From Mytilus galloprovincialis (lineage: Eukaryota > Mollusca > Bivalvia > Mytilida > Mytilidae), in the NCBI RefSeq assembly GCF_965363235.1, contig NC_134843.1:48603535-48667534 (forward strand): DNA of 64,000 bases, in the 5' to 3' direction. Both the position numbers and the translations under genes were made by a program. Position 1 is the stretch's first letter, and the number at the start of each line of letters is the position of its first letter. Below, in pieces: positions 23,901-35,393 of this stretch. The notes beneath the pieces are model-generated. The model searched no databases. It had not been told where the DNA came from and was given only the letters and a program-made list of their open reading frames with translations.

Positions 23901-25534
23901 TTAAAGTTATGGAGCTACATTTCCACAATATTTGGTATGGTTATCTTAACTTACCATTGTCTGTATCCCAGCTCAGGTTTCCAACAAAAAATTTGCTGAA
24001 AAGGAAAGACAATATCAAAATTTTGATATTTAAATACTTGCATAAAATTAACGATATTCTCAGATCTGCAGTGACATCACAACATGTAACTGACCAATCA
24101 ATGATTAGAATTTGTGTTATATAAACAATGTTGAGAGGTGATGTGGATAAGAATCCTCTTGATTTACCATAGACTTCAATGCAAATTAATTTAATTGATA
24201 TATATTGACACCAGTTGAATCTAGCGGTTATCAGTTTTAGAAATAGAATAGTGAAGCTTTTCCCTTTGAAATGGTCATGATGGTGGGATCATAAACTAGA
24301 GACTCTTAAGAGCCTGTGTAGCTCTCCTTGGTATATATGTATATCAAACAAAGACAATCATTAGATGGATTCATGACAAAATTGTGTTTTGGTGATGGTG
24401 ATGTGTTTTTGGGGATCTTGCTTTACTGAACATTGTTGCTACTTACAATTTTGTCTATCTATAATTAACTTGGCCCTTTAGTTCCAGAGGAAAATATTTT
24501 TTAAACTAGATACCCTAATAATGATTGTGGCTAAGTTTGGTTAAGTTTGGCCCAGTAGTTTCAGAGAAGATTTTTGTAAAAGATAGCAAAAATTTACAAA
24601 AAATTGGTAAAAAATGACTATAAAGGGCAATAACTCCTTCAGGGGTCAACTGACCATTTTGGTCATATTGACTTATTTATAGATCTTACTTTGCTGAACA
24701 ATATTGCGGTTTACAGTTTATCTCTATCTATAATATTCAAGTAATAACCAAAAACAGCAAAATTTCCTTAAAATTACCAATTCAGGGGCAGCAACCCAAC
24801 AACCGGTTGTCCGATTCATTTGAAAATTTCAGGGCAGATAGATTTACACGTGACAAACAATTTTACCTCCCGTCAGATTTGCTCTAAATGCTTTGGTTTC
24901 AGAGTAATATGCCAAAATCTACATTTAACCCCTATGTTCTATTTTTAGATATGGCAGCCATCTTGGTTGGTTGGCAAGGTCACACCACTCATTTTTTAAA
25001 CTAGATACCCTTATGATGATTGTGGCCAAGTTTGGTTTAATTTCGCCCAGTAGTTTCAGAGGATAAGATTTTTGAAAAAGTTTAATTTCGCCCAGTAGTT
25101 TCAGAGGATAAGATTTTTGAAAAAGTAACGACGACGGACGACGACGCCAAGTGATGAGAAAAGCTCACTTGGCCCTCCTTCGGGCCAGGTGAGCTAAAAA
25201 TATATTATTTTACAAAGCCGTCAAAGGACCAGTTTTATAAACATAATATTATAACAATATTCAATGTACGTATATCGTATAAATGTATAATGTTTTAGTC
25301 TTGAAAACAACCATACTTACTTAATTTAGACTTTATTTCACCCACAAAATATTAATTAAACGCGGTTTATCTTTTAATTTCCTGTTCTATGCCGAAGTAG
25401 TTGGCTGTCATGGCTATGTTTTTGCTAAACAATTGTGATAACGCCTATCGATAGTATTATCGTACATTAAAATATAAAGTGGTTTAAGATATTCAGTGTT
25501 CTTACCCTGGGTCATCTCGTCCACGGTCTGCCAT
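17882..25534 (-). CDS. Single-RRM RNA-binding protein, DAZAP1-like, short form
   Basis: Four exons on the minus strand (25506-25534, 23955-23995, 19687-19853, 17882-17911) splice in phase to give 88 residues. The RNA-recognition motif fills nearly all of it: RNP2 KFFVGNLSW (residues 11-19) and RNP1 RGFGFVTF (51-58), starting about ten residues after the initiator Met. The family binds single-stranded RNA, usually in mRNA splicing or translational control. The RRM and the DPRCVDSVL stretch resemble RRM1 of DAZAP1. The last exon gives ISARPCNSR then a stop, aligning with the DPKPC-PR linker that follows RRM1 in DAZAP1. Full-length relatives have a second RRM and a long C-terminus, so this is either a short isoform or a small paralogue. 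All internal junctions have GT/AG and matching phase. The first three exons are secure; the last is less so. Confidence 0.75.
19687..19853 (-). CDS. RRM gene exon 3
   Basis: A 167-base exon with acceptor ATTATGCAG and donor GTAAAT, coding DSLWNYFSQYG through RSRGFGFVTF to HEIDGRQ. It carries RNP1 and ends in phase 0. Confidence 0.92.
19944..19963. repeat. Perfect 20-bp palindrome in RRM gene intron
   Basis: CTCGACTCCTAGGAGTCGAG is its own reverse complement. It lies in the intron between exons 2 and 3 at the edge of a less AT-rich stretch reaching about 20360, possibly the end of an unidentified element. Confidence 0.6.
20400..20540 (+). mobile_element. Left end of a second hAT-like copy
   Basis: CAGTGTTCTCCCCAGGCCGTTTTAGC is identical to the left end of the element at 16000, but the next bases differ: CAGCGCTATC units replace ACGCTATAATT units. 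No matching right end occurs in the window, so the extent given is arbitrary. Confidence 0.6.
20808..22892 (+). mobile_element. Foldback repeat family 1 copy in RRM gene intron
   Basis: It begins CCAGGTGCTCCGCAGG and ends TGCGGTCGTATAAA (22879-22892). It carries the usual modules plus two extras: about 90 bp of T-rich sequence near 20940-21030 and a direct duplication of about 150 bp at 21409-21690. Confidence 0.82.
21409..21690 (+). repeat. Two-copy direct repeat of about 150 bp
   Basis: Both copies contain 'cttcatcagcaacatttta' followed by 'aaaatgacatcatagtcatg'. They are nearly identical, so this is a recent duplication inside the family 1 copy. Confidence 0.75.
23243..23600 (+). pseudogene. 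Unidentified coding-like fragment, frame broken
   Basis: A plus-strand frame from about 23243 reads a plausible protein stretch (for example PTSSATSPVSAKKSS and DGIDPPWKKTSPW) and stops at 23421. Another frame from 23417 continues with LLLYPDNNINKQMGYF. The composition looks coding and two frames seem to continue one another, as in a frameshifted relic. I do not recognise the family. It lies on the strand opposite the RRM gene, in its intron. Confidence 0.25.
23955..23995 (-). CDS. RRM gene exon 2
   Basis: A 41-base exon with acceptor CCTTTTCAG and donor GTAAGT that completes the GKFFVGNLSW stretch and ends in WDTDN. It carries RNP2 of the RRM. Confidence 0.85.
24370..25195 (-). repeat. Dispersed repeat family 3 (AGCTCACC hairpin terminus)
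   Basis: It ends in the hairpin AGCTCACTTGGCCC...GGGCCAGGTGAGCT (25162-25195), preceded by a GACGACGG run and phrases also found in reverse at 43597-44325. A 54-bp stretch (tttaatttcgcccagtag...) is tandemly duplicated at about 25035-25125. It lies in intron 1 of the RRM gene. Confidence 0.7.
25506..25534 (-). CDS. RRM gene exon 1
   Basis: It codes MADRGRDDP plus two bases, then a GTAAG donor. The ATG is preceded by TTCACA, and sequence further upstream is unusually CpG-rich for the window, as expected of a promoter. Confidence 0.8.
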
Positions 25535-25720
25535 TGTGAATAAGAAGGTATCTGACTAAGTTTAAAAAATGGCGTTTCTTCTTCTTTTTTGCAAGTGCGC
25601 GTCGAAAGATAAATCGGAAGGCCTCGGTAAATCCCGTTTGATTTTTCCGAAAAAGGTGACGTCGCCCATTAATTTTGTCTCGACCCGGGAAAATATTCTT
25701 CATAAATAAATTGTATTATA
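25535..25720 (-). promoter_or_regulatory. Probable 5' UTR and promoter of the RRM gene
   Basis: The bases directly upstream (minus strand) of the initiator ATG contain several CpGs (TGCGCGTCGAAAG, GACGTCGCCC), unlike the surrounding sequence. No TATA box stands out. The transcription start cannot be fixed. Confidence 0.4.
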
Positions 25721-25751
25721 TGTCTCTGATGCAAGCAATATTGATAGCTTT

Positions 25752-25805
25752 CAGTGGCGGATCCAGCCATTTAAAAAAAGGGGGGGTCCCAACCCAGAGT
25801 AAAGG
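25752..25805 (+). mobile_element. Fragment of GGCGGATCC hAT-like MITE
   Basis: CAGTGGCGGATCCAG followed by a G-run matches the left end of the MITEs at 30521 and 58529. No matching right end is nearby. Confidence 0.6.
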
Positions 25806-27274
25806 GGGTTAAGTGTACACACAACTTGGCATTTAGAACATCAATTTTATCAAATATATATAAACAAGGATTTGTATAGTACAAATCCTTGATATAAAGA
25901 AGAAACGATTATAGAATAAAATTGATATTTATAACAATTATTAATAAAGTTCTTTACGGAAATATTTGTATAAACTTGATATATTCATTTGTTATAAATA
26001 CCACGTAACGTTTCTTTATTAACCCCTTATCAAGACTCATAGCATCATCATTTCTGAACAAAAAATCATTTGAAAAAGTCGTCTCGAATCGACTGGAGGT
26101 ACAAAGAAATATTTGCCACTGGTCTTTACTCAAACAACGATTTACTCATAAATGCATTACTAAAAAAAAAAGTGTGAGGTAAATTATTTTGTTTGTCTAG
26201 TATCTGAGATCCGTTAAAACACACTTAGGAATATAAAAAAAACAGTACCCCTTTCAATTTTCAAAATACTCCTTGGAGAAAAATACCAACAAAAGAAAAA
26301 GAAACACACAGAGAAGATAGAAATGTAGTGCTCCTTAACATGTCAATCTTTTTTCTTCGTATGTTTAGCATGTTGATGCAGCCTACATTTTCTTATGCGA
26401 GAAATATTTGGTATCTCTTAAAACTACTGAAAATCGTTAAAATGGCTTTTATAAAGGAGCATCCACTTAACTTAAAAAAGATGGGGGGGAGTCCGATTTT
26501 GCGCAAACGTTTTTATTCAGTTTTTTCGATTACAATATATAGCACTATAACGTATGGGAAAGCTCTGGATTCCGATTTTTTTTAATCATGTTTGTCTTTT
26601 TATCAAATTGGGGATATTCTGCAATGAACCCCCCCTTTTTTTAAAGTCAAACGGTTGTTCTCTAACTGCTAGAAAAGTTGTCTGAAAAATTTTCATTCAA
26701 TTCTACGTAATGAACCTTTAAATGACACAAAGTTTACAAGTGTGAACAAATCTTATGTACAGGTACATGTAACTAAACAAAGTGTATGGATGTGAACAAA
26801 TTTAGTGGGAAACCAGTGTACACTACATTAAACTAATTGTAAACATGTTTACTGTACATGGCGTTTGGTGTGAACACAGCCTTGACGTACGTATAACCTA
26901 CATCTTCAGTTTAAGGTCGGGTTGGTGTACCTTTTAAATTGGTGTAAAAAAAAAAATCAAAATTGAAATGTTTATTGAGTATAGATTAGTTGCCTTTCTT
27001 TCCCTCAATAGTATGCTAAGAGGAAGATTAACCGAGGAGAGATATACCTAAATTAAAAAATATTAAGTAAACGGATTTTTTTCCCTTTCAAATTCAATGT
27101 CCCCCCTCCTCCTCCACCTCAAAAATGTGTTGTCTACTGTATTAATTGTTGAAGACAAGTCGCAAATTAACATATATTTATTTTATGAAATGCACATTTA
27201 TACCCCTGGGGGTTGAATACATATACAAGCAATACACTACAATATATACAATGGAAAAATTAACATATTAAACA
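25806..27274. other. Intergenic stretch, no gene seen
   Basis: AT-rich sequence with homopolymer runs. The open frame near 26328-26585 has low-complexity composition and no recognisable domain. Confidence 0.4.
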
Positions 27275-27860
27275 TCATATATAAAGTGGTAAAACAGTAA
27301 TATTTATGCAGGTGTTGTCCACTCCCCTCAGTGCAAATGACTTTTTAATGAACGGAACAGTAAGCTGCATAATATCAAATGAAGATAGAATTAATTGTAA
27401 TCTATCTGTTTCAGACAATTTAAAGTATTCTGGACATATATTATTTATATCTTCTTCAAGTTGATTACGTAAAGATTTATTAATTTTACATTTTAAGGAA
27501 AAAATGGGTTTCATCTTTAACCGCATTTATATTACAATGTTTACATATTCTGTTTTCTCTTTGAATTCTTTTATATCTACCCCTCTCTATTTCCAAGAAA
27601 TGGTCACTTACTCGCATTTTACATAATATTTTTCTATATTCAAAACTATTTTTAGAAATGTATTTGTCTATTTCATATTTTGTTTTTATTTTACTGTACA
27701 AGAATGATCAAGAATATTTTACTGGTTTCATTAGTTAATTTTAATTTTTCAAAGAAAATATTTTCAAAGCTATCTTTTAGTTCTTTTTAAATATTTTTTG
27801 AGAATGAACTCTTCTCTTGTTTATAGTTTAAATCCTGTATTTTATTTATGTCTAATTTAT
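27275..27860 (-). pseudogene. Decayed LINE retrotransposon, C-terminal end
   Basis: On the minus strand one frame contains MRVSDHFLEIERGRYKR then ICKHCN...DETHFFL, and another frame continues KSLRNQLEEDINN. The order (R-S-H-LEIE-GRY, then CxxC...H) is typical of the segment after reverse transcriptase in CR1/L2-like LINEs. A frameshift near 27490-27525 and stops upstream (27700-27860) make it non-functional. Confidence 0.6.
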
Positions 27861-30520
27861 TTACATTGGCTATATTTTCTACATTAACAAAGTCTGATTG
27901 ATCTGCAGCTACCCCCCCCCCCCTGTTTTGTTACAAACTTAAATATGATCCTCATCAAATTCGATCCCAAAATAGTCCCTAAAAATGCATATATAAAAAG
28001 TCGTCATCAAATCCATTGAGTTCAAAACTATTGCAAATCATGACATTTTATTCATTTGGATATTCTAATTATATATAAAAAAAAATAATTATCATCCGGT
28101 TTGACTGTGAAACACTAATTCAAGATTTAAGATTTTCACTGTACACAAAATATTATTAAATATTTCATGTCCCACCCTTTGATTGGAAAAGGTATCATTT
28201 TTAGCCGCGACTAAATCGTCAAAAGGTGCTTTAAGTCTCGCCACACTCGGTGGTATTTTTTTTTTATAATTTTATGAATTACACCCCTTTCAAAATCCAG
28301 GGTCTACGCAAGCCTGAACTATGCAGTATATCACACATTTGCTGTACATTATCTAGATTATAGCACAGTAAGAACAAAGAGATTTAACCCATGTCATGTG
28401 TTAGGGACGACATCAAAAGATCGATGTAGGATGAAAAACTTAAATCAAATAGTTTGGGGGTGGGGGTTAAAATTCTGCAAGTTTTGTATATCTAAAATCG
28501 ATTTTACATATATCCCTATTGGTAAATCAATTTTTCCCAAATTAAGTTAAGAGGGGAGGGGGGGGGGGGGGGGGGGGGTCAGTGAAAAAACTATGTGAAT
28601 TCAGTTTTTTATCCTACATTGAACTTTTGATGTCATCCCTTAGGAACTTATGTACCCTTGTGTTGATTCAACGCTAAACATATGGAACTTTAATGATTGT
28701 ATCGACCATTGAATATCTTATTCGTTTCACACACTGATCATCATTATGTTAAACATAATCTAAACGCATCTATATATTTGAAATTGAATTTGACAATATC
28801 AATTTTCCCGCATTGCATAATGGTAATAATTTTCAATAACAAGAAGAATAGATGAATTTTTAAGCAGAACTATTTAAAAATTGTGTACCCAATTTAGGGA
28901 AACACATTTAAAAGTAATGAGAATATACTAAAGATTTCCAAGGATACATAGCTAGGCAACATAGATAGAAAGAGTACCTGTTGATATGTCCATCATGTAT
29001 ACATATGTGGCAACCTTTTGTTAAGTCTTATAACAAATTTTTGTTTAAGGTTGATATGTCCATCATGTATACATATGTGGCAACCTTTTGTTAAGTCTTA
29101 TAACAAATTTTTGTTTAAGTCTTTAGACCTCAGGTGCTTCAGATGGGCAATTATAGATCCTGCTCCCAAATGCAACACCAGTCGTGTTGTAATGTTCGTA
29201 AAAAAACTTGTTTGACATTACTTGTAGAATACATTTCAATTATGCTGAGATTTATTGAAATGGTTATAATGGGTTAATCATTAAGTTCTGCCAGCTACTT
29301 CGGGTGAAAACATGATCCAATCATCTATCAAGTCACGGCTTTAGCTTTTGATTTCTTTTATAAAACAGAAAAAAAAAAATGGAATATCCATCGATCCATG
29401 ACACAAAAACACCTGCACTGCAAAAGACAAATAAAATGCTAGTCCTATAATATAAGACTTCAAAGGTTCATATCATTTACACTCAACGTGTTTATTCCGA
29501 TATATGTTTTTTATACAATCAAATGTAAAGTTGAACTTCGAATATCCGATAAAAAAACGTTTTAATGTAAAAGATATGAAACTTCGAGGTATTATATCAT
29601 AGGACTAGTAGAAGAGGGTATTAACACAGACACACATATGTTTCAGGTATTAATTATCATATTGACAATTTGCGTTCAATAGCTAATCCGGAGACATACC
29701 TGGGCACAAAGTGTTGATGGTAACTAGAAATGCGTGTGTAAGGTAATACTGACTCCAGATGCGGATTTTATGGGTCTCAGTACACCTTTGGGAGCAACAT
29801 ATATTATAAGAACTGACATGGCCGTGACTTTTTACAGGCGGAAACCCAGTTGAAATAGAACAAAAGAATCGAAGCGCTTTGTTAGAGAAGTCGATGAACA
29901 TGATAAATGATAACTGTAATGTTTACTATAGTAACACAATTTTTAAAAGTTAATAGAAACAAACAAAACGACAATTTTCTTCTCAATTACAAAGTGTTTT
30001 ATTTAAAAAAAAAACATCATTTGCATAAGTTTTCAATTTATTTATTACAATCCTTGGTATAGTAGGCCTACATGCGTTCTTTAATTAATAAGTAATCTTA
30101 TTAAAACAAAAAACAAAAAACAATCTTGGCAGATAATAATCATGAAATAATGTGGTCGAATCCATTATGACTAACCAACGATTTACAAAGTAAGACTATT
30201 TGGAAAACTTATTGTACAAATCCGCGCACCGACTGAGTGGAATGGGACGAGATGTCTCAAGAGTGCCGGCTACAAGAATTTCTGTCCAATCAAAATTGTG
30301 TAAACAAAAATTGCGGGAAATTATATTATGACAGGAGAATTATTATCAAAATTATGTCATATAATTTTTCTCAAATTACCAGTAAGATTATATTGCCAAG
30401 AGACGGACTGTATCATGTTTGACTGATTCAAAGACGACTTGCAAATTCTTGAATGTTCTGGTTCATTTTACAACTCACAATATTTATTATTATTAATATT
30501 ACGTCACAGTAAACACGATT
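27861..30520. other. Intergenic stretch with a few repeats, no gene confirmed
   Basis: It contains poly-C and poly-G runs (27910, 28555-28578) and a 70-bp tandem duplication at 28980-29119. On the minus strand an open stretch ends at a good donor (CCCAG then GTATGT, near 29695), and on the plus strand an open stretch starts near 30237. Either could be a first exon; I recognise neither. Confidence 0.3.
28980..29119 (+). repeat. 70-bp tandem duplication
   Basis: Two adjacent, essentially identical units starting 'ttgatatgtccatcatgt'. No function is apparent. Confidence 0.85.
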
Positions 30521-30702
30521 CAGTGGCGGATCCAGAACTTTTCCTAAGAGGGGGGGGGGGGGGGGGGGCGCTGACTGACCTAAGAGGGGGCCCGCTCCAG
30601 TCATGCTTCAATGATTCCCTATATAATTAACCAAATTTTTCCCACGAAAAAGGGGGGGGGGGCGGGCCCCCCAGGGCCTACCTCCCCTGGATCCGCCTAT
30701 GC
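30521..30702 (+). mobile_element. GGCGGATCC hAT-like MITE
   Basis: It starts CAGTGGCGGATCC, ends with the degenerate complement GGATCCGCCTATG, and has poly-G and poly-C interiors. CGATT occurs directly before the left end and directly after the right end, which suggests a 5-bp target duplication. Confidence 0.7.
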
Positions 30703-31277
30703 GATTGACCTCAGGTCAACCGATGTAACCCATTCTGGCATTCATAAAAAAAACCTCACATTTTTGGGGGAGGGGAACTCAAGTTCAAAACACTTTTGCA
30801 GAATGACAGAAATTTAGGCCACATGTACTGGGAGGGACACTTAATTGATGTTGCCGAAATAACAATTAAAAACCTAGTCCAATTATGCCAACTTTTCGAA
30901 ATGCCCATGGGGGTTTTACATGCAAGATGGCTTTAGTGTAAAACAATGTAGTCCTACAAAACCTTCAATGGGGCCTTTAAATACATTTTAAAGTTGTTTT
31001 TTGGCTTCTTACTTTAACAAGCCTATGGCCATTTTAAAATTAATTGTTTTGTTAAAAATTATGGACAAAATTGATCTTTCAAAATTATTTTTTGGAGTCT
31101 TCATGGGGGAAAACCCCCACAAATAGTGACAGTTGGCAGGTATGTATTAAAAACCAAGCTAGTCCAAATATTTCGACTATTAAAAACCAAGTCCAAGGAT
31201 TATCATCGTGTGATGTGTTTTCGTACTAATGACAATTTTCACTGCTTACGTTTTTGACTGATGAGTTTTTATTCAGG

Positions 31278-31410
31278 CAGTGGCGGATCAGGGGGGGGGG
31301 GGGGGGGGTGTCCGGGTGTGGATCCCTTCCCTTTTTTTTTGGACGATCAATGCATTTGAATGGGAGCAAATAGTTGGAACGCACCCCCCCCCCCCCTGGA
31401 TCCGCCACTG
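31278..31410. mobile_element. Short GGCGGATCC hAT-like MITE
   Basis: 133 bp from CAGTGGCGGATCA to TGGATCCGCCACTG, so both ends form a terminal inverted repeat. The middle is mostly G-run, a short unique part and C-run. No clear target duplication is visible. Confidence 0.75.
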
Positions 31411-32149
31411 TATTAAGATGATTACTCAAATTTAAAAAGCATGTCCTGTAGATTAATTTTAGGTATCTAGTTTTTTCTTGTCAAGGCTTGCTACGATTTT
31501 TGACTGTTTCTGATTACTTTGCGATTTTTGTATGTAAAAAAAACGGCGTCATATGTTTTCGTTTGAAATAAAAATTGGATCAGTACACGGACAGGAATTG
31601 ACTATTTAATAAAATCCGGAAATTAACATTTTCTACAGTCGTGGTTCTGGTGATTGCTTGAATCATAAAAATAGTTATTTAATACTTTTCAGAACTAAAA
31701 ATTACTAGTAAATAGTTATAGGTTGGTGTTTCATCTGCTGAAATTGTTAGATTTTGATTAATTTCAGATTGGCACCTGGTTTATACAAAATACAGCATTC
31801 TATTTTTCTAAAATAGAATGCAGTTTTCAAAATTTAGGATTAAATATAAAAAGTTAAGAATGTTTTCATCTTCATGTATCAAGGATTTATACAAAAAATT
31901 GTCAATAAAATATTGAATAATAAGATTTTGAACAACCATTTTATATAAGAACCTTGTTAATTTTAACTCGCTGATTTGTACTTAAAATGGCCAAAAAAAC
32001 ATGACAGTCACATGTCTTGAAAATCCAGTGTCTGACAGGCAAAAAACATATCTGGACTTTATTTTAACCCTTCAGATTTTTTTTCCACAACTATTCTAGT
32101 GATGCATATTTTTGACATTAAATAAAAATGGCTAAATATGTCAGTTTTT
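31411..32149. other. Intergenic stretch, no gene seen
   Basis: AT-rich; I see no coding region or recognised repeat. Confidence 0.4.
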
Positions 32150-33242
32150 GTCGAGCCTGCAACTTTTGTTGCAGAAAGCTCGACATAGGGATAGTGATCC
32201 GGCGGCGGCGGCGGCGGCGGTGTTAGCTAACTTCTTAAAAGCTTTATATTTTAGAAGGTGGAAGACCTGGATGCTTCATACTTTGTATATAGATGCCTCA
32301 TGTTACGAAGTTTCCGTCAGTCACATGTCCAATGTCCTTGACCTCATTTTCATGGTTCAGTGACCACTTGAAAAAAAAGGTCAAATTTTTTGTAATGTTG
32401 AATTCTCTCTTATTATAAGTAATAGGATAACTATATTTCATATGTGCGTACCTTGCAAGGTCCTCATGTCTGTCAGACAGTTTTCACTTGACCTCGACCT
32501 CATTTCATGGATCAGTGAACAAGGTTAAGTTTTGGTGGTCAAGTCCATATCTCAGATACTATAAGCAATAGGGCTAGTATATTCGGTGTATGGAAGGACT
32601 GTAAGGTGTACATGTCCAACTGGCAGGTGTCATCTGACCTTGACCTCATTTTCATGGTTCAGTGGTTATAGTTAAATTTTTGTGTTTTGGTCTGTTTTTC
32701 TCATACTATATGCAATAGGTCTACTATATTTGTTGTATGGAATGATTGTAAGGTGTACATGTCTAGCGGGCAGATGTCATGTGACCTTGACCTCATTTTC
32801 ATGGTTCAGTGGTCAATGTTAAGTTTTTGAGTTTTGGTCTTTTTATCTAATACTCTATGCTATAGGTCAACTATATTTGGTGTATGGAAATATTTTATGA
32901 TCTTTATGTCAGTCGTGCAGGTTTTATTTGACCATGACCTCATTTTCACGGTTCATTGCACAATGTTAAGTTTTTGTGTTTTGGTCTATTTTTCTTAAAC
33001 TATTAGTAATAGGTCAACTATATATGTTGTATGGAAGCATTGTTAGCTGTACATGTCTGCCTGGCATGGTTCATCTGACCTTGACCTCATTTTCAAGGTT
33101 CATTGGTCTTTGTTTAGTTATCTTGGTTAATGTTAAGTTTATGTGACAGTTGTTATAATGCTTAACTTTATACTTAGGACTATCAACATAATATCAGTGA
33201 TTGGTATAGAAGGCGAGACATTTCAGCGTGTGCACTCTTGTA
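32150..33242 (+). repeat. Dispersed repeat family 2, intact copy
   Basis: It starts with the hairpin GTCGAGCCTGCAACTTTTG...GCTCGAC, then GGATAGTGATCC and a GGC run. About six diverged units of roughly 145 bp follow, each with 'ttgacctcattttcatggttc', and it ends in GGCGAGACATTTCAGCGTG. Partial copies lie at about 34690-34885 and 44325-44730. It has no coding capacity. Confidence 0.82.
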
Positions 33243-33254
33243 TTATATTTGATC

Positions 33255-33842
33255 TAACGTCTTTTAAAAATGGGCGCACTACATTTGCGCGCATTTGGGG
33301 ATTAAAATATTTTACTTTTGCGCGCATTCATTTTACAGGTAATCTCAGGTAAAAATGATAATTCATATATATTAAATTATAAATGACTATACTATCATGA
33401 CTATATGACTATCAATTATTAATTTTGAAAATAGTTTGTTTATTCAAATTATATATTGTTCATATTGAATTCTAAAATCAATTTAAAACCCTGTTATATC
33501 TTAAGTTCAAGTTATGAAAAATGGGCTATGTCATAGATTTCTTAAACTTTTGTCTACACCTTTGACTTGTTGAATTGTATCTGAAAATCGAAAAAAAAAA
33601 ATGCGGCTTTATCTCCTTTTTTTCCTGCCTAAGAAGAGACTTAGACTAACGGAAGGGGTACTGATAATTGTAAATAATTGAACAAATTAATTGATAAATA
33701 AATAAGTATTATGACCTGTATTTTACCTAAGTTTACCTGTCAAAAAAATAAGCACAAATGTAAGCAAAAGCTGTGCACAAACGTAATGATTTTTGCGCGC
33801 AAATGTAATGGTAATGCGCGCAAACGTAATGCACCGTTAAAA
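33255..33842. mobile_element. Foldback element with GCGCGCA arms
   Basis: The left arm (GGGCGCACTACATTTGCGCGCA, then ACAGGTAATCTCAGGTAAA) is mirrored by the right arm (TTTACCTAAGTTTACCTGT, then GCGCGCAAACGTAATGCACC). The arms are imperfect and the centre is AT-rich, so it looks like a diverged MITE. Confidence 0.5.
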
Positions 33843-35374
33843 ATGATGTTGAATATGTTTTAAATTTGTCAAGTTGTGGTGTTGTTCTAAATATAGAAAC
33901 CGTAAAACATACCACAATGTATGCATATGCAGTCGAAAACGACAAAATGTGGTTGATACGAAAACATATGACACAACGATAATAAAACTGATCTGTTTAG
34001 CCATTTTTATTTAATAATCAGAAAAATTTTGAAGGGTTACATTTGAGGCTATAAAAAAGAATAGGTTTGTTTGCCCTAACCCTACCTACCCAGAAAATAG
34101 CTGCCTACTTGTCTTGTCTTGTAGTAGTTCCGTCCTATATAAGACCACCTCCAATAAACGGAGTAGAATATAACTTCACAATTGTTCTATTTAAAATGTT
34201 TTTGTTGTTATATTAGGAATAGTAAATTTACAGACAGGTGGCTGCCCTTAATCCCTTTCTATTGCTAATACATGTAGGCAAAGCGTTCAGAATACTATTT
34301 CTACCTGCAGGGAAAAACACATTCTAAGGCTAAGGTGTTCTAGCAGGTTTAGTTTGAGTACAGTTACATTTAAAACCAAAACCACAGAACACATAGTGTG
34401 TCTACTATTGCATTGTTGGTACTCAAAATATTTCATTGTTCTGACGTGGAAATATTTTTTTTTATTCAGATAGGCATGAAGACTTATAAACATCTGATAC
34501 TTAACATGCTTAAATTTCTCTTTGCCAAAAAAAAAAAGAAGAAAATGCCTACCTATACCCACTGTCTTGATGTTGGGTTGGGTTTGGGCAAACCAAAATA
34601 TTTTAAAGTGTGGCCTGAAGCACAGCTATGTCATTTGCCTGTCAGACACCTTATCTTCAAGATATGTAACTGTCATGTATTTATTTTGTCATTTTTGTTG
34701 AAACTGCAACTTTTGTCACAGAAAGCTCAACATACATGTAGGGATAGTGATCCAGCAGTGAATCTTAGCCATTATGATTAAAGGATAAATTTAATTCATG
34801 GATCAGTGAACAAAGTTAAGTTTTGGTGGTCAAGTCCATATCTCAGAAACTATATGCAATATATGTCTAGTATATTCGGTGTATAAGATAATAGTTTTTT
34901 TCTACATGTACAAAAAAATGTATTTCACTTTTATGCCATCCTTGGGCTTTTTATAGCTTACTGTATTGTATAGGTTTTATTTATTGTCAAGCAGGGTTTT
35001 CCCAGGGTCAATTATTTTTTGCACCACTTCTTTTGCCAAAACAATATATTTTTCCCTCACTTTATCATATTTTTCACCAAGTATAAACATACATTTATTT
35101 TTGGTTTAAAATTTTTCTCTCCCCCCCTTTCTCCCACCTAAATAAGATGAGTTTGCACATTTGTTATCTGTAGTTATTATCTAAAACTTATTTTAGAGTT
35201 ACATTCTAATGAATAAACACTAAACATTCCGGCACTTTTGGAAGAAGAACTTTTTTAACTTAAAATGTGGGAAATGCATTATATTTTGAACACTTACAAC
35301 TGATTCCTCATTTTAGGTGTAGTCATCCCAACCTTATGCATAGAATTCTTCATAACAACAGTTTTCTTTTCTAG
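33843..35374. other. Intergenic stretch with a decayed family 2 piece
   Basis: 34690-34885 is a degenerate family 2 fragment (hairpin remnant plus 'gtggtcaagtccatatctc'). An open frame at 34398-34781 spans part of it and is an artefact. FANCA's first exon and promoter may lie here or further left, but I cannot identify them. Confidence 0.35.
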
Positions 35375-35393
35375 ATAATCGTAATTGAAAAAG
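35375..35393 (+). CDS. FANCA: FANCA candidate microexon
   Basis: A 19-base segment between a good acceptor (TTCTTTTCTAG) and donor (GTGAGA). Read IIVIEK plus one base, it joins the next exon in frame. No similarity supports it. Confidence 0.35.

Noticed and set aside
30439..30817. Gly/Pro-rich open frames
   Set aside because: They span the poly-G and poly-C interior of a MITE.
34398..34781. 127-residue open frame
   Set aside because: Low-complexity start, and its end lies in a decayed family 2 repeat (CTGCAACTTTTG...).
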